Shown: in pieces, positions 1-9,368 of the stretch | How the letters are laid out: each line of letters opens with the position of its first letter | Numbering within the stretch: position 1 is the first letter of the stretch | Translations under genes and position numbers: made by a program | Notes under the pieces: model-generated | Seen by the model: only the letters and a program-made list of their open reading frames with translations | Told to the model about the DNA's origin: nothing | Databases searched by the model: none | Assembly: GCF_001375595.1 (NCBI RefSeq) | Contig: NZ_CVJQ01000001.1 | Coordinates: 1,426,001-1,490,000 of the forward strand | Length of the DNA: 64,000 nt | Origin: Phenylobacterium immobile (ATCC 35973) | GTDB lineage: Bacteria > Pseudomonadota > Alphaproteobacteria > Caulobacterales > Caulobacteraceae | Direction of reading: 5' to 3'

Positions 1-449
1 GCGAGAGGGATTGGCCCTTCAGACGCACATCACGGCTGGAGCGCACCTCGGCGCCGCCGTTATCCGCTTGGATGGTGACAGGGCCGACCTTGATCTCGGC
101 GTGTTCGTCTTCGCCGTTGGCGCGCACATGCAGGCCCGGTAGATCGACGGCTGTGTCAGCGCTCATAGGCGATTGGGATGCGACCTGGGCGCCTGCCTTG
201 GCGCGCAACTGTGCCTCAACGGGCTCAAGCGCAGCGGCGGGCGAGCCCGCGACATTCGTCAGGGCCATAGACATCTCAAGCCCGCCAGCGCCGGTATAGA
301 CGCAGGATCGACCGTCGGCGGACGCGGAGACACGCGTCAGTCGCCCCGACGTCTGCGGGCAGTCGAGGCGAGTAATCGGCTTGGCGGGTTGGCATGCAGC
401 CAGGGCGGGGAGGGCGGCCAGGGCCGCAATCAGGACGGGCGCTTTCATG
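1..449 (-). CDS. Putative lipoprotein, 3' end cut by window edge
   Basis: An open leftward frame begins at ATG 449 and runs off the left edge, giving about 149 visible residues. The N-terminus is a lipoprotein signal: Met-Lys, then a run of Ala/Leu/Pro, then LAAC, with the lipidated cysteine at residue 19. The mature part has two further cysteines (about residues 30 and 49) and no family I recognise. It would be anchored in the envelope by its acylated cysteine. The next gene, at 503-1000, is on the same strand 53 bases upstream, so the two may be cotranscribed. Function unknown. Confidence 0.7.
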
Positions 450-502
450 GCGCCAGAGTTCGCGCCGTGCCCGCCCGCCGTCGAGTGAATTCGCGGTAAG
501 GC

Positions 503-1000
503 CTAGTCCTTGGCCCGGGCTTCGCCGTTTTCGATGTCGGAATAGCCCAAGTCTTCAAGGTCGTCGTCAGCGAGACCCTTGGACTGGAAGTCGGTCACGT
601 CGTCTTCGCCGCCTTCAACGAGATCGGCGTCGGCCACTTCGTCCAGGCCCTCGATCTGACCTGCCGAAAGCGCGTCCTCGTCGAAGCTGTCCTCGTCGCC
701 CAGGCCGTCGATGTCGTCCTCGCGCTCGGCGTCGGCGGCGTGATAGTCAAGTTCGTCGTCTTCTTCGATGTCGACCTCATCCAGGAGACTGTCGGTGAAT
801 TCATCGGCGTCCAGCGCCAGAGCCTCGTCTTCGTCACGGTCGCCGTCGGCGCGGGTGACGTCCATAAGTTCCGGCAACTCCTCGAAGGTGCGCCGTTCAG
901 AGAACTGCATCTCGTCGTCGGTCATCGTCTCGTCGAGGGTCTCGGCGCGATCCTGATCGTCGAAGCCTTCCTGGGGTTCGGGGTAGTCGGCGCCGGTCAT
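503..1000 (-). CDS. Highly acidic hypothetical protein
   Basis: This 165-residue protein is extremely acidic: by my count 67 residues (about 41%) are Asp or Glu, spread over its whole length. It has no signal peptide, membrane segment or recognisable catalytic motif. It starts at ATG 1000 and ends at a TAG at 503-505. Such composition suggests a soluble, partly disordered cytoplasmic protein, perhaps binding a basic partner, but that is inference. It is divergent from the membrane-anchored gene at 1138, leaving a 137-base intergenic region for both promoters. I do not recognise the family. Confidence 0.7.
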   Translation of the reverse strand: MTGADYPEPQEGFDDQDRAETLDETMTDDEMQFSERRTFEELPELMDVTRADGDRDEDEALALDADEFTDSLLDEVDIEEDDELDYHAADAEREDDIDGLGDEDSFDEDALSAGQIEGLDEVADADLVEGGEDDVTDFQSKGLADDDLEDLGYSDIENGEARAKD

Positions 1001-1137
1001 GGCTTGAAAGCTCCGTAGCGGTTCGCCGCCTCGTGCGGCCTAGCTCCCTGAACTCCGCCGCCAGGGTGTCGTTCCGATACGAGCTGTTCACAATCAGCGG
1101 CGCTTGAAAGCCGGGACTTAGCGGTCTAGGCGAAGCC

Positions 1138-1815
1138 ATGCCCATCAAGCTGGATCGCCGGACCCTCTACATCATCGTCGGCGCGGCTGTGGCCGTGCTG
1201 GCGGGCTGCCTGATCGCCATGGCCTTGATCGGCTCGCACGACGAGATCGCCGATCCGGCGCCGCCGGCTTCGCAAGGCGGTCTGGTCATCGACTCCAGCG
1301 ACGCAGGCGGAGATGGCGGGCTCGACCCGGCGCGCCCGCTGCGCTGCTTCGTCGCCGGTCAGTTTGTGGGTGAGCTGACCCTGTCAGACTGCGCCGAGCG
1401 CAACGGTGTCGCCAGCGGCGCGCTCGACGTCGGCATCGATCAGACGGGCGCCTTGGCTGCTAGCCCGGAGGCGGGTTCGATCCTGACGCCGCTGCCGCCT
1501 GAGGAAGGGGAGGCCGTCCCGTCCCCCGCCCAGGCGCCGGTCGTCGAAGCTGAAAGCTATGACTACGCGCCCACGGGTCCTTGCTGGCGCTATGTCGACA
1601 ATCACTGGAGCCGCTTGCCTGGCGACCAGACGCTCGCGGCGTGCGTGCAGACCTTGTTCTCAGGGCGTTGCGAGAATCGCGGACGCGCCAGCTATGGCCG
1701 CTGGATGCAGCAAACCTTGCGGCTGGCGCCCGGCCGCGTCGAGATTTCGGGCGATAACCGCAGCTTCCGCCTGTTGGTCGAGCAGACGGACGACTGCGCC
1801 ATCCCGTCGCTGTAG
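1138..1815 (+). CDS. Membrane-anchored hypothetical protein
   Basis: The 225-residue product starts with a short basic stretch and one hydrophobic segment (about residues 10-31, rich in Ile/Val/Ala), which probably anchors it in the inner membrane with the rest in the periplasm. A low-complexity acidic and Pro/Ala-rich linker (about 33-60 and 105-135) separates two cysteine-containing parts, and several Cys (about residues 70, 84, 149, 167, 177 and 221) could form disulphides. There are no recognised catalytic motifs. A lipoprotein gene follows 49 bases downstream on the same strand. Confidence 0.7.
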   Translation: MPIKLDRRTLYIIVGAAVAVLAGCLIAMALIGSHDEIADPAPPASQGGLVIDSSDAGGDGGLDPARPLRCFVAGQFVGELTLSDCAERNGVASGALDVGIDQTGALAASPEAGSILTPLPPEEGEAVPSPAQAPVVEAESYDYAPTGPCWRYVDNHWSRLPGDQTLAACVQTLFSGRCENRGRASYGRWMQQTLRLAPGRVEISGDNRSFRLLVEQTDDCAIPSL

Positions 1816-1864
1816 CCGCCCAAAACCCTCGCACAGAGCCGGCGGGCGCCCTAGATTGGAAGGC

Positions 1865-2245
1865 ATGATCCGCACCGCCCTGATCGCCGCCGCCGTCCTA
1901 TCACTCGGTCTGGCCGCTTGCGCCAAGCGCACTGAGCCGCCTGGCGACCTGAAGATCTGCTACCATGTCGTTCCGGAAAAGGACGGCAAGCTGCGCTTCA
2001 ACAAGCTGGTTGAGACCCCGAATCTTGAGACCTGCGCCGCCAACCTCGAGGCCATGCGCATCAAGTTCCTGCGTCTGGGCGGCAGCCAACAGGAGATCTA
2101 CGGCGCCTACCAAGCGAATTTCCTCTTCCTGCAGAGCGAAGGGGTGTTCACCTCGACTTCGCTGGAAGGCGCCCGCTACGTCGCGCTGGTGCGGACCGGC
2201 GACGGCCGTCTCGCCATTCCCGGGGCCATGCCGCCCGTCAAATAG
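1865..2245 (+). CDS. Small putative lipoprotein
   Basis: I start this 126-residue protein at ATG 1865, because only that start gives a complete lipoprotein signal: Met-Ile-Arg, a hydrophobic Ala/Leu core, then LAAC with the acylated Cys at about residue 19. A longer upstream frame exists but runs through the preceding gene and is rejected. The mature domain (about 106 residues) has two Cys and no family I recognise. It follows the membrane protein at 1138-1815 on the same strand, and ssb begins 121 bases further on. Confidence 0.7.
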   Translation: MIRTALIAAAVLSLGLAACAKRTEPPGDLKICYHVVPEKDGKLRFNKLVETPNLETCAANLEAMRIKFLRLGGSQQEIYGAYQANFLFLQSEGVFTSTSLEGARYVALVRTGDGRLAIPGAMPPVK

Positions 2246-2270
2246 GCTGTGGACGACGATGCTCGGACGT

Positions 2271-2285
2271 GAACATAGTAAGAAC
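2271..2285 (+). promoter_or_regulatory. LexA (SOS) box upstream of ssb
   Basis: The sequence is GAAC, seven bases, then GAAC, which on the other strand reads GTTC-N7-GTTC. This is the direct-repeat LexA operator of alphaproteobacteria. It lies 82 bases upstream of the ssb start codon, a sensible operator position, and SOS control of ssb is known in this group. A weaker inverted pair (GTTCGCGG at 2295-2302 and CCGCGAAC at 2338-2345) lies between this site and ssb; its meaning is unclear. Confidence 0.7.
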
Positions 2286-2366
2286 ATTAACCTTGTTCGC
2301 GGCGCCGACGCAGTCTAACGTCGACGTGGGCATCAGCCCGCGAACACGAGAATTTAGGGACAGCAC

Positions 2367-2864
2367 ATGGCGGGCAGCGTCAACAAAGTCATCCTCGTCG
2401 GCAACCTGGGCGCCGATCCTGAAATCCGCAGCCTCAACTCTGGGGATCGGGTCGCGAACCTGCGCATAGCCACGTCTGAAACCTGGCGTGACCGTTCGAC
2501 GGGTGAGCGCAAGGAAAAGACCGAGTGGCACCGCGTGGTGGTCTTCAACGACAATCTGGTGAAGGTCTGCGAGCAGTACCTGCGCAAGGGTTCGAAGATC
2601 TATCTCGAAGGCTCGATCCAGACCCGCAAGTGGACTGACCAGTCCGGCCAGGAGAAGTTCTCCACCGAGATCGTCCTGCAGAAGTTCCGCGGCGAACTGA
2701 CCATGCTTGATGGCCGCGCTGGCGGTGAAGAAGGCGGCGGCGGTTACGGCGGCGGCTTTAGCGCCGGTGGCGGCGACGACTATGGCCAACCCGCGCGCAG
2801 GCCCGCCATGGCCGGCGCCAAGGAAGACTTCAGCAAGGACCTGGACGACGAAATCCCGTTCTAG
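2367..2864 (+). CDS. ssb: Single-stranded DNA-binding protein
   Basis: Ssb coats single-stranded DNA in replication, repair and recombination and recruits partner proteins. The 165-residue product has the typical OB fold (about residues 4-110) with the [11 protein letters not shown] start, WHRVVVF and [12 protein letters not shown] segments, then a Gly-rich flexible linker (about 117-145), and ends in the acidic partner-docking tail DLDDEIPF. Start ATG 2367 follows an AGGGACAG ribosome-binding site. A LexA box lies upstream, so induction by DNA damage is likely. Many bacteria have uvrA divergent from ssb; here a lipoprotein gene is upstream instead. Confidence 0.97.
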   Translation: MAGSVNKVILVGNLGADPEIRSLNSGDRVANLRIATSETWRDRSTGERKEKTEWHRVVVFNDNLVKVCEQYLRKGSKIYLEGSIQTRKWTDQSGQEKFSTEIVLQKFRGELTMLDGRAGGEEGGGGYGGGFSAGGGDDYGQPARRPAMAGAKEDFSKDLDDEIPF

Positions 2865-3030
2865 GTGTTCTCGTTCTATTTCCCGGTGGCCCACAGACCG
2901 CCGCGATCCAGCCGGCATGCCGACAATCTGAACCGCCGCGTGATCGCACATCGCGGCGGCGATGTCGCCAGTCGCCATCACGTCGAGACGCCCGTCGATC
3001 GCCATGTCCTAGCCCAATCGGAGGATGTTT

Positions 3031-3048
3031 CGCGCGTGCGCACGCGCG
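3031..3048. repeat. 18-bp perfect palindrome between ssb and gyrA
   Basis: The sequence CGCGCGTGCGCACGCGCG is identical to its reverse complement. It lies 88 bases upstream of the gyrA start, in the 271-base ssb-gyrA gap. No T run follows, so it is a poor intrinsic terminator for ssb. It could be a protein-binding site in the gyrA promoter region. A GANTC (CcrM-type methylation) site also lies at 3112-3116. Function unproven. Confidence 0.4.
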
Positions 3049-3135
3049 TATGTGCGCGAGGGTGGTTTATAGGCACTGCCCCTGCTAACTTGGCGGACGC
3101 ATAACCCGCGCGATTCTAACGGTTAGATCCCCGAC

Positions 3136-5943
3136 TTGAGCGATCAGAACACGACCCCACCGGAAGAACGGCCCGGGGGCATCGCCCCTATCGCCATCGA
3201 GGACGAACTGAAGCGTTCGTATCTCGACTACGCCATGAGCGTGATCGTCAGTCGCGCCCTACCTGACGTCCGTGACGGCCTGAAACCGGTGCACCGCCGA
3301 ATTCTGTTCTCGATGGGTGAGCAGAACCACACGCCGGACCGTAGCTATGTGAAGTCGGCCCGCGTCGTCGGCGACGTGATGGGTAAGTACCACCCGCATG
3401 GCGACCAGGCGATCTACGACACCATGGTCCGCATGGCGCAGCCGTTCTCGATGAACCTGCTGCTCATCGACGGCCAGGGCAATTTCGGCTCCGTCGACAA
3501 CGATCCGGCGGCGGCCATGCGCTACACCGAAAGCCGCATGACGCGGGCGGCCATGGCGATCCTGGCCGACCTCGACAAGGATACGGTCGACTTCAAAGAA
3601 AACTACGACGGCTCCGAGAAGGAGCCTTCGGTCCTGCCGTCGCGCATCCCGAACCTGTTGGTCAATGGCGCGGGCGGCATCGCCGTCGGCATGGCCACCA
3701 ATATCCCGCCGCATAACCTCGGCGAGGTGGTCGAGGCCTGCCTGGCCTACGTCGATAATCCGGCGATCGGCCTCGATGAGTTGCTCGACATCGTTCCGGG
3801 CCCCGACTTCCCGACCGGCGGCCAAATTGTCGGCCGCACGGGCGCGCGCACGGCGCTGATGACCGGCCGCGGTTCGGTGATCATGCGCGGCATCGCCTCT
3901 GTCGAGGAGCTCAGGAAGGATCGCGAGGCGATCATCATCACCGCCATTCCCTTCCAGGTGAACAAGGCGGCGCTGGTGGAACGGATCGCCGAGCTGGTGC
4001 GTGAGAAACGCATCGAAGGCGTCTCGGACCTGCGCGACGAGAGCGATCGTGACGGCATGCGGATCGTCATCGAGCTGAAGCGTGACGCGTCAGGCGACGT
4101 GATCCTCAACCAGCTCTATCGCTACACCGCCCTGCAGTCGTCCTTCGGCGTGAACATGCTGGCGCTGAACCGCGGCCGGCCCGAGCAGATGGGTCTGTTC
4201 GACATGATCCGGGCCTTCGTCGACTTCCGCGAGGAAGTGGTCGTCCGGCGCATCAAGTATGAGCTCAGCAAGGCTCGGGACCGAGGCCACGTCTTGGTCG
4301 GCCTGGCTATCGCCGTCGCCAATATCGACGAATTCATCCACATCATCCGCTCGTCCAAGGATCCGGCCGAGGCTCGCGAACGCCTGGTCGCCAAGGACTG
4401 GCCGGCGGGCGACATGCTGCCCTTGGTGGAGCTGATCGCCGATCCGCGCACCCTGGTGCTGGATGCGCCTGATGGATCGGGCCGGTTGATCCGGCTGTCG
4501 GAGGAACAGGCGCGCGCCATCCTGGCGCTGACCCTGTCGCGTCTCACCGGCCTGGGCCGCGAGGAGATCTTCGGCGAGGCCAATGAGCTGGCTGGCGCCA
4601 TCGCTGGTCACCTGGAAGTCCTGTCGTCACGCGACAAGATCATGGGCATCGTCCGCCAGGAACTGGAGGAGGTGAAGACCGCCTTCGCCGTGCCGCGTCG
4701 CACCGAGATCATCGACGGCGACGCCGACGTCGAGGACGAAGACCTGATCGTCCGTGAGGAGATGGTCATCACCGTCACCCACGGCGGCTATGTGAAGCGC
4801 ACGCCGCTCGCGATCTATCGGACCCAGCATCGCGGCGGCAAAGGCCGTTCCGGGATGTCGACGAAGGACGAGGACGCCGTCACCCGCGTGTTCTCGGCCA
4901 GCACGCACACGCCGCTCCTGTTCTTCTCCTCAGGCGGCAAGGCCTACAAGCTTAAGGCCTGGCGTCTGCCCGTCGGCACGCCGACCTCGCGCGGCAAGGC
5001 CTGGGTCAATCTTCTGCCGATCGAGCCCGGGGAGAGCATCACCTCGATCCTGTCGTTGCCGGAAGACGAGGCGACCTGGGATCAGTATGACGTGATGTTC
5101 GCCACGCGCTCGGGCAACGTCCGGCGCAACAAGCTCAGCGACTTCGTACAGATCAACCGCAACGGTAAGATCGCCATGAAGCTCGACGAAGGCGACGCCA
5201 TCGTCGATGTGGGCGTCTGCAACGCACAGGTGAACGACGTCCTGCTGACCACAGCGGTCGGTCGCTGCATCCGCTTTGCTGTGGGTGACGTTCGGGTGTT
5301 CGCCGGCCGCGATTCCACCGGCGTGCGCGGCATCCGGCTCGCCGAGGGCGACCGCGTCATCTCCATGGCTATCCTGCACAGCGTGGACGCCACGCCGCAG
5401 GAACGCCTGGCCTATCTCAAGCACGCCCGGGCGATGCAGATCGCCCGTGGCGAGGCTGTCGACGGCGAGGACGCCGCAACGCCGGCCGACGAAGATGAGG
5501 CCGAAGTCGTCGACGGCGAAGCTCCGATCAGCCCTGAACGGATCGGTATCCTTGAGGGCAGCGAGCAGATGATCCTGACGGTCTCGACCGAAGGCTTCGG
5601 CAAACGCACCTCTGCTTATGACTATCGGCGCACCGGCCGCGGCGGCCAGGGCCTGATCGCCCAGGACCTGACCAAGCGGGGCGGCCGCTTGGCTGCGTCC
5701 TTCCCGGTGGATGAGGCCGACGAGATCCTGCTGGTCACCGATCAGGGGCAACTGATCCGCACGCGTGTGGCCCAGGTGCGCATCGCCGGCCGCAATACCC
5801 AAGGCGTGACCATTTTCCGCACCGGCGCCGACGAGCATGTCGTCTCGGTCGAACGGCTGGCGGACGCCGGAGGTGACGCGCCCGACGACGAGATCGACAT
5901 GGGTCCGATCAGCGACGCCCCGGGAGATCCAGGTGAGGGCTAG
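3136..5943 (+). CDS. gyrA: DNA gyrase subunit A
   Basis: GyrA is the DNA-cleaving subunit of gyrase; with GyrB it introduces negative supercoils. The 935-residue protein begins with TTG at 3136, the first codon giving the usual N-terminus. The winged-helix region has the HPHGD motif near residues 86-90, the catalytic tyrosine is Y130 (in MRYTESRM), and the C-terminal wrapping domain carries the GyrA box as QHRGGKG. At the positions equivalent to E. coli S83 and D87 the residues are Q91 and D95; a Gln at the first position could affect quinolone binding. An acidic insertion (about residues 774-800) sits inside the C-terminal beta-pinwheel, and the tail is acidic. Monocistronic or cotranscribed with coaD. 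Confidence 0.97.
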   Translation: MSDQNTTPPEERPGGIAPIAIEDELKRSYLDYAMSVIVSRALPDVRDGLKPVHRRILFSMGEQNHTPDRSYVKSARVVGDVMGKYHPHGDQAIYDTMVRMAQPFSMNLLLIDGQGNFGSVDNDPAAAMRYTESRMTRAAMAILADLDKDTVDFKENYDGSEKEPSVLPSRIPNLLVNGAGGIAVGMATNIPPHNLGEVVEACLAYVDNPAIGLDELLDIVPGPDFPTGGQIVGRTGARTALMTGRGSVIMRGIASVEELRKDREAIIITAIPFQVNKAALVERIAELVREKRIEGVSDLRDESDRDGMRIVIELKRDASGDVILNQLYRYTALQSSFGVNMLALNRGRPEQMGLFDMIRAFVDFREEVVVRRIKYELSKARDRGHVLVGLAIAVANIDEFIHIIRSSKDPAEARERLVAKDWPAGDMLPLVELIADPRTLVLDAPDGSGRLIRLSEEQARAILALTLSRLTGLGREEIFGEANELAGAIAGHLEVLSSRDKIMGIVRQELEEVKTAFAVPRRTEIIDGDADVEDEDLIVREEMVITVTHGGYVKRTPLAIYRTQHRGGKGRSGMSTKDEDAVTRVFSASTHTPLLFFSSGGKAYKLKAWRLPVGTPTSRGKAWVNLLPIEPGESITSILSLPEDEATWDQYDVMFATRSGNVRRNKLSDFVQINRNGKIAMKLDEGDAIVDVGVCNAQVNDVLLTTAVGRCIRFAVGDVRVFAGRDSTGVRGIRLAEGDRVISMAILHSVDATPQERLAYLKHARAMQIARGEAVDGEDAATPADEDEAEVVDGEAPISPERIGILEGSEQMILTVSTEGFGKRTSAYDYRRTGRGGQGLIAQDLTKRGGRLAASFPVDEADEILLVTDQGQLIRTRVAQVRIAGRNTQGVTIFRTGADEHVVSVERLADAGGDAPDDEIDMGPISDAPGDPGEG

Positions 5944-6020
5944 GGCAGGCCTGACTTGTGGCTTGCCAGCCCGCGTTGTGGAGGCGCCAAGTTCGCGTCG
6001 GGGTATTTAAGGGGGCAGGT

Positions 6021-6515
6021 ATGGGGCGCGTTGGGCTCTATCCGGGTACGTTCGATCCGATCCATAGCGGCCATCTCGACCTGATCGAGCGGGCGACGAA
6101 ACTCGTCGACAAGCTGGTTATCGGCGTGGCTATCAACGCCTCGAAGAGTCCGCTGTTCACGCTGGATGAACGCGTTGAGATCGTCCGTGAGGCGGTCGAG
6201 CCTTTGGCGGGGACAACCGAGGTCATCGTCACGCCGTTCGAGGGGCTCACCGTCCAGTTCGCCCGCGAAGTCGGGGCCTCGATCATTGTACGTGGACTGC
6301 GCGCCGCTCCGGACTTCGAGTACGAATTCCAGATGACGGCGATGAACCACCAGCTCGACCGAGACATCGAGACGGTTTTCTTGATGGCGGACTTCCGTTA
6401 CCAGGCGATCGCGTCGCGGCTGGTGAAGGAGATCGCCGCGCTGGGCGGAGACGTCTCGAAGTTCGTGAACCCGTCGATCCGCGCGGCGCTGCTGTCCAAG
6501 GTCGGCCGCCACTGA
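6021..6515 (+). CDS. coaD: Phosphopantetheine adenylyltransferase
   Basis: CoaD transfers AMP from ATP to 4'-phosphopantetheine, the penultimate step of coenzyme A synthesis. The 164-residue product has the nucleotidyltransferase signature TFDPIHSGH (residues 10-18), a conserved RGLRAAPDFEYE segment and the ISSxxVK-like segment IASRLVK. I chose ATG 6021 because it is preceded by AGGGGGCAG and gives the canonical YPGTFDP N-terminus; the frame is open to 5958 but has no homology there. It lies 77 bases after gyrA. Confidence 0.96.
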   Translation: MGRVGLYPGTFDPIHSGHLDLIERATKLVDKLVIGVAINASKSPLFTLDERVEIVREAVEPLAGTTEVIVTPFEGLTVQFAREVGASIIVRGLRAAPDFEYEFQMTAMNHQLDRDIETVFLMADFRYQAIASRLVKEIAALGGDVSKFVNPSIRAALLSKVGRH

Positions 6516-6578
6516 GGGGCCATCATCGAGGTTGAATGCGGGTTTCCCTTTCCGCCGCCTCACACTAGGTACGCAGGG

Positions 6579-7439
6579 ATGATCGCCAAGACCCTGATCG
6601 CCGCCGCCGGGATGGCCCTAGCGGCCAACGCCGTCGCCCAACCGGCGGCGGCGCCGCGCCCTGCGCCACGCCCCGCCTCCAGCACGGCCGACTGGCGCAC
6701 GCCAGACCCCGACGACCTGATGATCATCGACACCAACAAGGGCCGGGTCATTGTCGAGATCGTGCCGGAGGTCGCGCCGGCGGCGGCGGAACGCGTCAAG
6801 GCGCTGACCCGGTTGCACTTCTACGACGGCCTCACCTTCTTTCGGGTGATCGAGGGCTTTATGGCCCAGACCGGCGACCCGAAGAACGATGGATCCGGCG
6901 AGTCCGAGCTGCCGAACCTCACTCAGGAATTCACCTTCCGGCAGGGCGCGGGCGGCCCCTTCGTCATGGTCGTCGACCAGACTGTCCTTGAGCACGGCTT
7001 CGTCAAGTCGCTGCCGGTTCGCAGCCAATCCAGCAGGCTGGCCATCGCCACCCGTGACGGCAAGGTGCAGGCCATGGGCCTCTTCTGCAAAGGCACGGCG
7101 GGCATGGCCCGCGCAGCTGAGCCGGATACAGGCAACAGCCAATTTTATCTCATGCGTGATGACTACCCACGCCTCGACGGCCGCTATACCCCCTGGGGGC
7201 GGATCATCTCCGGCCAAGAGGTGGTGAACGCCATCAAGGTCGGCGAACCCGTGGCCGACCCCCGTGACCACATGACGACTGTACGCTTAGCCTCAGAATT
7301 GAAGCTAGCCGATCGGCCGAAGGTGCGCGTCATCGATCCCGCGAGCGCTTGGTTCAAGGCCGAGGCCGTGCGGATCGCGACCGAGAAAGGGCCGGCGTTT
7401 ACGGCCTGCGACATCGACATTCCTGCAGAGGTTAAATGA
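6579..7439 (+). CDS. Exported cyclophilin-type peptidyl-prolyl isomerase
   Basis: This 286-residue protein catalyses cis-trans isomerisation of X-Pro bonds, probably in the periplasm. Residues 1-22 are a signal peptide (MIAKTLIAAAGMALAANAVA) followed by a Pro/Ala-rich linker. The cyclophilin domain starts near residue 48 (DLMIIDTNKG) and contains FFRVIEGFMAQTGDP, GMARA and NSQFYLM, matching the family's catalytic-site blocks, with extra sequence relative to compact cyclophilins. A C-terminal extension of about 50 residues is outside the core fold. The stop codon nearly touches the next cyclophilin gene, so the pair is likely cotranscribed. Confidence 0.9.
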   Translation: MIAKTLIAAAGMALAANAVAQPAAAPRPAPRPASSTADWRTPDPDDLMIIDTNKGRVIVEIVPEVAPAAAERVKALTRLHFYDGLTFFRVIEGFMAQTGDPKNDGSGESELPNLTQEFTFRQGAGGPFVMVVDQTVLEHGFVKSLPVRSQSSRLAIATRDGKVQAMGLFCKGTAGMARAAEPDTGNSQFYLMRDDYPRLDGRYTPWGRIISGQEVVNAIKVGEPVADPRDHMTTVRLASELKLADRPKVRVIDPASAWFKAEAVRIATEKGPAFTACDIDIPAEVK

Positions 7440-7441
7440 CT

Positions 7442-7909
7442 ATGGCTGACGATTCCGAGAACACGTTGATCCTGACGCTCGACACCGGCGCAGTGACGAT
7501 CCGTCTGAGGCCTGACCTGGCCCCGGGCCATGTCGAGCGGATTAAGGAACTTGCCCGCGAGGGCTTCTACGACGGCGTGGTCTTCCACCGCGTCATCCCG
7601 GGCTTCATGGCCCAGGGCGGCGATCCGACCGGCACCGGCGGCGGCGGCTCGCCCAAGCCGAACCTGAAGGCTGAATTCAACCGCGAACCCCATGTCCGCG
7701 GTGTCTGCTCGATGGCCCGCACACCCGATCCGAATTCGGCGAACAGCCAGTTCTTCATTTGCTTCGATGATGCGCGCTTCCTGGACGGCCAGTACACCGT
7801 GTGGGGCGAAGTCACCCACGGCATGGACGCCGTTGACGCTTTGCCGGTGGGCGAACCGCCGACGTCGCCGGGCAAGATCGTCTCGGCTCGGGTCGGCGCC
7901 GACGTCTAA
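7442..7909 (+). CDS. Cytoplasmic cyclophilin-type peptidyl-prolyl isomerase
   Basis: This compact 155-residue cyclophilin has all core motifs: FHRVIPGFMAQGGDPTGTG, CSMARTPDPNSANSQFFI and FLDGQYTVWGEV. No signal peptide is present, so it is cytoplasmic, complementing the exported paralogue just upstream. Two ATGs are possible. The one at 7436 overlaps the upstream stop (ATGA) but would place the GAGG at 7428-7431 only 4 bases away; ATG 7442 has a better 10-base spacing and gives the usual MADD N-terminus, so I use it. Confidence 0.93.
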   Translation: MADDSENTLILTLDTGAVTIRLRPDLAPGHVERIKELAREGFYDGVVFHRVIPGFMAQGGDPTGTGGGGSPKPNLKAEFNREPHVRGVCSMARTPDPNSANSQFFICFDDARFLDGQYTVWGEVTHGMDAVDALPVGEPPTSPGKIVSARVGADV

Positions 7910-7920
7910 GGGCGTAGCCA

Positions 7921-8376
7921 ATGGCGCCGCGGCTCAAGGTTTTCGTCACGTCTGATGGCCTGACGGACTATGTGGTCGCGGCGTCCTCGCGCACGAAGGC
8001 GCTTGCCGCCTGGGGCACGCACCAGGATCTCTTCAAGACCGGTCTTGCCCATGAGACTGATGACGCCGTCCTGGTGAAGGCGGCGCAGGCGCAGCCCGAG
8101 ACGGTGCTGCGTCGCCCGGCGGGATCGCGCCAGGTGCTGGCTGCGCTGAAGCCGGCGCGGAAGGCCGCCGCCAAGCCGGCCGGTCCGACCAAGGCGCAAT
8201 TGGACAAGGTCGCCCGCCTAGAAGCGCGGCGCGACGCCCTGGATCGGGACCATCGCGCCGCTCTGGACAGGCTGGACGCCCAACGCGCCGCCTTGGAAGA
8301 CAAGCACGCCGAGGCGCGGCGAGAGGCCGAAGCGGCCTTAGCGGCGGCGCGCGCCGTCGTCCGCGACGCGGGCTGA
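7921..8376 (+). CDS. Hypothetical protein with C-terminal coiled coil
   Basis: The 151-residue product starts at ATG 7921, 11 bases after the cyclophilin stop, and is probably in the same operon. Residues 1-60 form a small globular region (LKVFVTSDGLTDYVVAASSRTKALAAWG), followed by an Ala/Lys/Pro linker and, from about residue 93, a charged Ala-rich helix with heptad character (QLDKVARLEARRDALDRDHR). I know of no assigned function. Its 3' end overlaps the convergent gene at 8338-9306 by 39 bases. Confidence 0.75.
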   Translation: MAPRLKVFVTSDGLTDYVVAASSRTKALAAWGTHQDLFKTGLAHETDDAVLVKAAQAQPETVLRRPAGSRQVLAALKPARKAAAKPAGPTKAQLDKVARLEARRDALDRDHRAALDRLDAQRAALEDKHAEARREAEAALAAARAVVRDAG

Positions 8377-9306
8377 AAGCGTGACGATCAAGGGGTAGTG
8401 GTCCGAGCCGATCCCGCGCGGCCCCCGGCGGACCGCCTCGGTCGCCCAGTGGTCGCCCGCGTAGACGTGGTCTATCGGCAGGAGAGGGATCGGCGCGGGC
8501 GCGTTCAGGACGGGCAGCCTGCCGGTGGGCCAACTCGCAACGCCACGATCGCGCCGGAGCAGGCCGAAGACATGGTCCCAGCGCCGTCGCGCGAAAGACC
8601 AGGGCGTCGAGTTGAAATCCCCCGCGACGATCGTCGTCGCGGCGGTCTCTTCAGCCAGCAGCGACGCCAGCCGGGTTTCCTGGATCACTTGGTCGGCGTC
8701 GGTGGGCCAGGCGTTGTGGACGCCGATCATGGTGAAATCACCGTCGGCGCCGTGAAGGCGCACCCGTGTCGCTGTGCCGATCCGCGCCACGGCGAACGGC
8801 CGCTGCTTGGTCAGGATCACGACTTCGCAGTCCGGACAGCTCATCGCCCAGTTTCTTTGCCGTCGCAGCGCCGCCCGCACCGGCGGGGAGACTTCCTGCA
8901 GGACGACGATGTCGGGATCTTCTTCTCGCAGGAACGCCAGCACGCGGCGCACCTGCGGGTTGCCGAACCAGCCGTTAAACTGGACGATCTTCAAGCCTTG
9001 CACGCCCGTGGGGGCCGTCCGCCCGGTGTCGCGCAGATACTCCGGCGCGATTGTCGAGGCGGACGCCGTCGCGCCGGCCAGGCAAAAAGCGCAGACCAGC
9101 CAGCGGGCGCGGCCGTGCACCATCAGCCCGAGGGCCACACCGGCCAGGGACCCTGCGAGCCAGATGGGCGCGAAGTGGTTCAGCACGTCCCAAGCCAGGC
9201 TCCACCGCCCCAGTTGGCCCAGCAGCGCCGCCGCCGCCGCCAGCAGGCAGGGCGCGCTTAGCAGGCCCAGCAGGATCGCGATCGACGCGTTTCGGAGCGA
9301 CCTCAT
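8338..9306 (-). CDS. Membrane-bound endonuclease/exonuclease/phosphatase family protein
   Basis: The 322-residue product has two or three N-terminal hydrophobic segments (about residues 8-80), then an EEP (DNase I-like) domain. Visible family motifs are LKIVQFNGWFGN, PDIVVLQEVSP (metal-binding Glu), GDFNSTPWS (catalytic Asp/Asn) and a terminal GSDHYPLIV (catalytic Asp-His). The EEP domain is likely periplasmic. Substrate cannot be told: family members act on nucleic acids, phosphoinositides or other phosphodiesters. I prefer ATG 9306 because AGGA precedes it by about 7 bases; an in-frame ATG at 9321 has no good ribosome-binding site. Confidence 0.88.
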   Translation of the reverse strand: MRSLRNASIAILLGLLSAPCLLAAAAALLGQLGRWSLAWDVLNHFAPIWLAGSLAGVALGLMVHGRARWLVCAFCLAGATASASTIAPEYLRDTGRTAPTGVQGLKIVQFNGWFGNPQVRRVLAFLREEDPDIVVLQEVSPPVRAALRRQRNWAMSCPDCEVVILTKQRPFAVARIGTATRVRLHGADGDFTMIGVHNAWPTDADQVIQETRLASLLAEETAATTIVAGDFNSTPWSFARRRWDHVFGLLRRDRGVASWPTGRLPVLNAPAPIPLLPIDHVYAGDHWATEAVRRGPRGIGSDHYPLIVTLSARVADDGARRR

Positions 9307-9368
9307 GGGCCGTCCTAGCATGGGCCGCGCTTGACGCGCATGTCGCGTCGTGGCCTTGAGCCGGCGCC

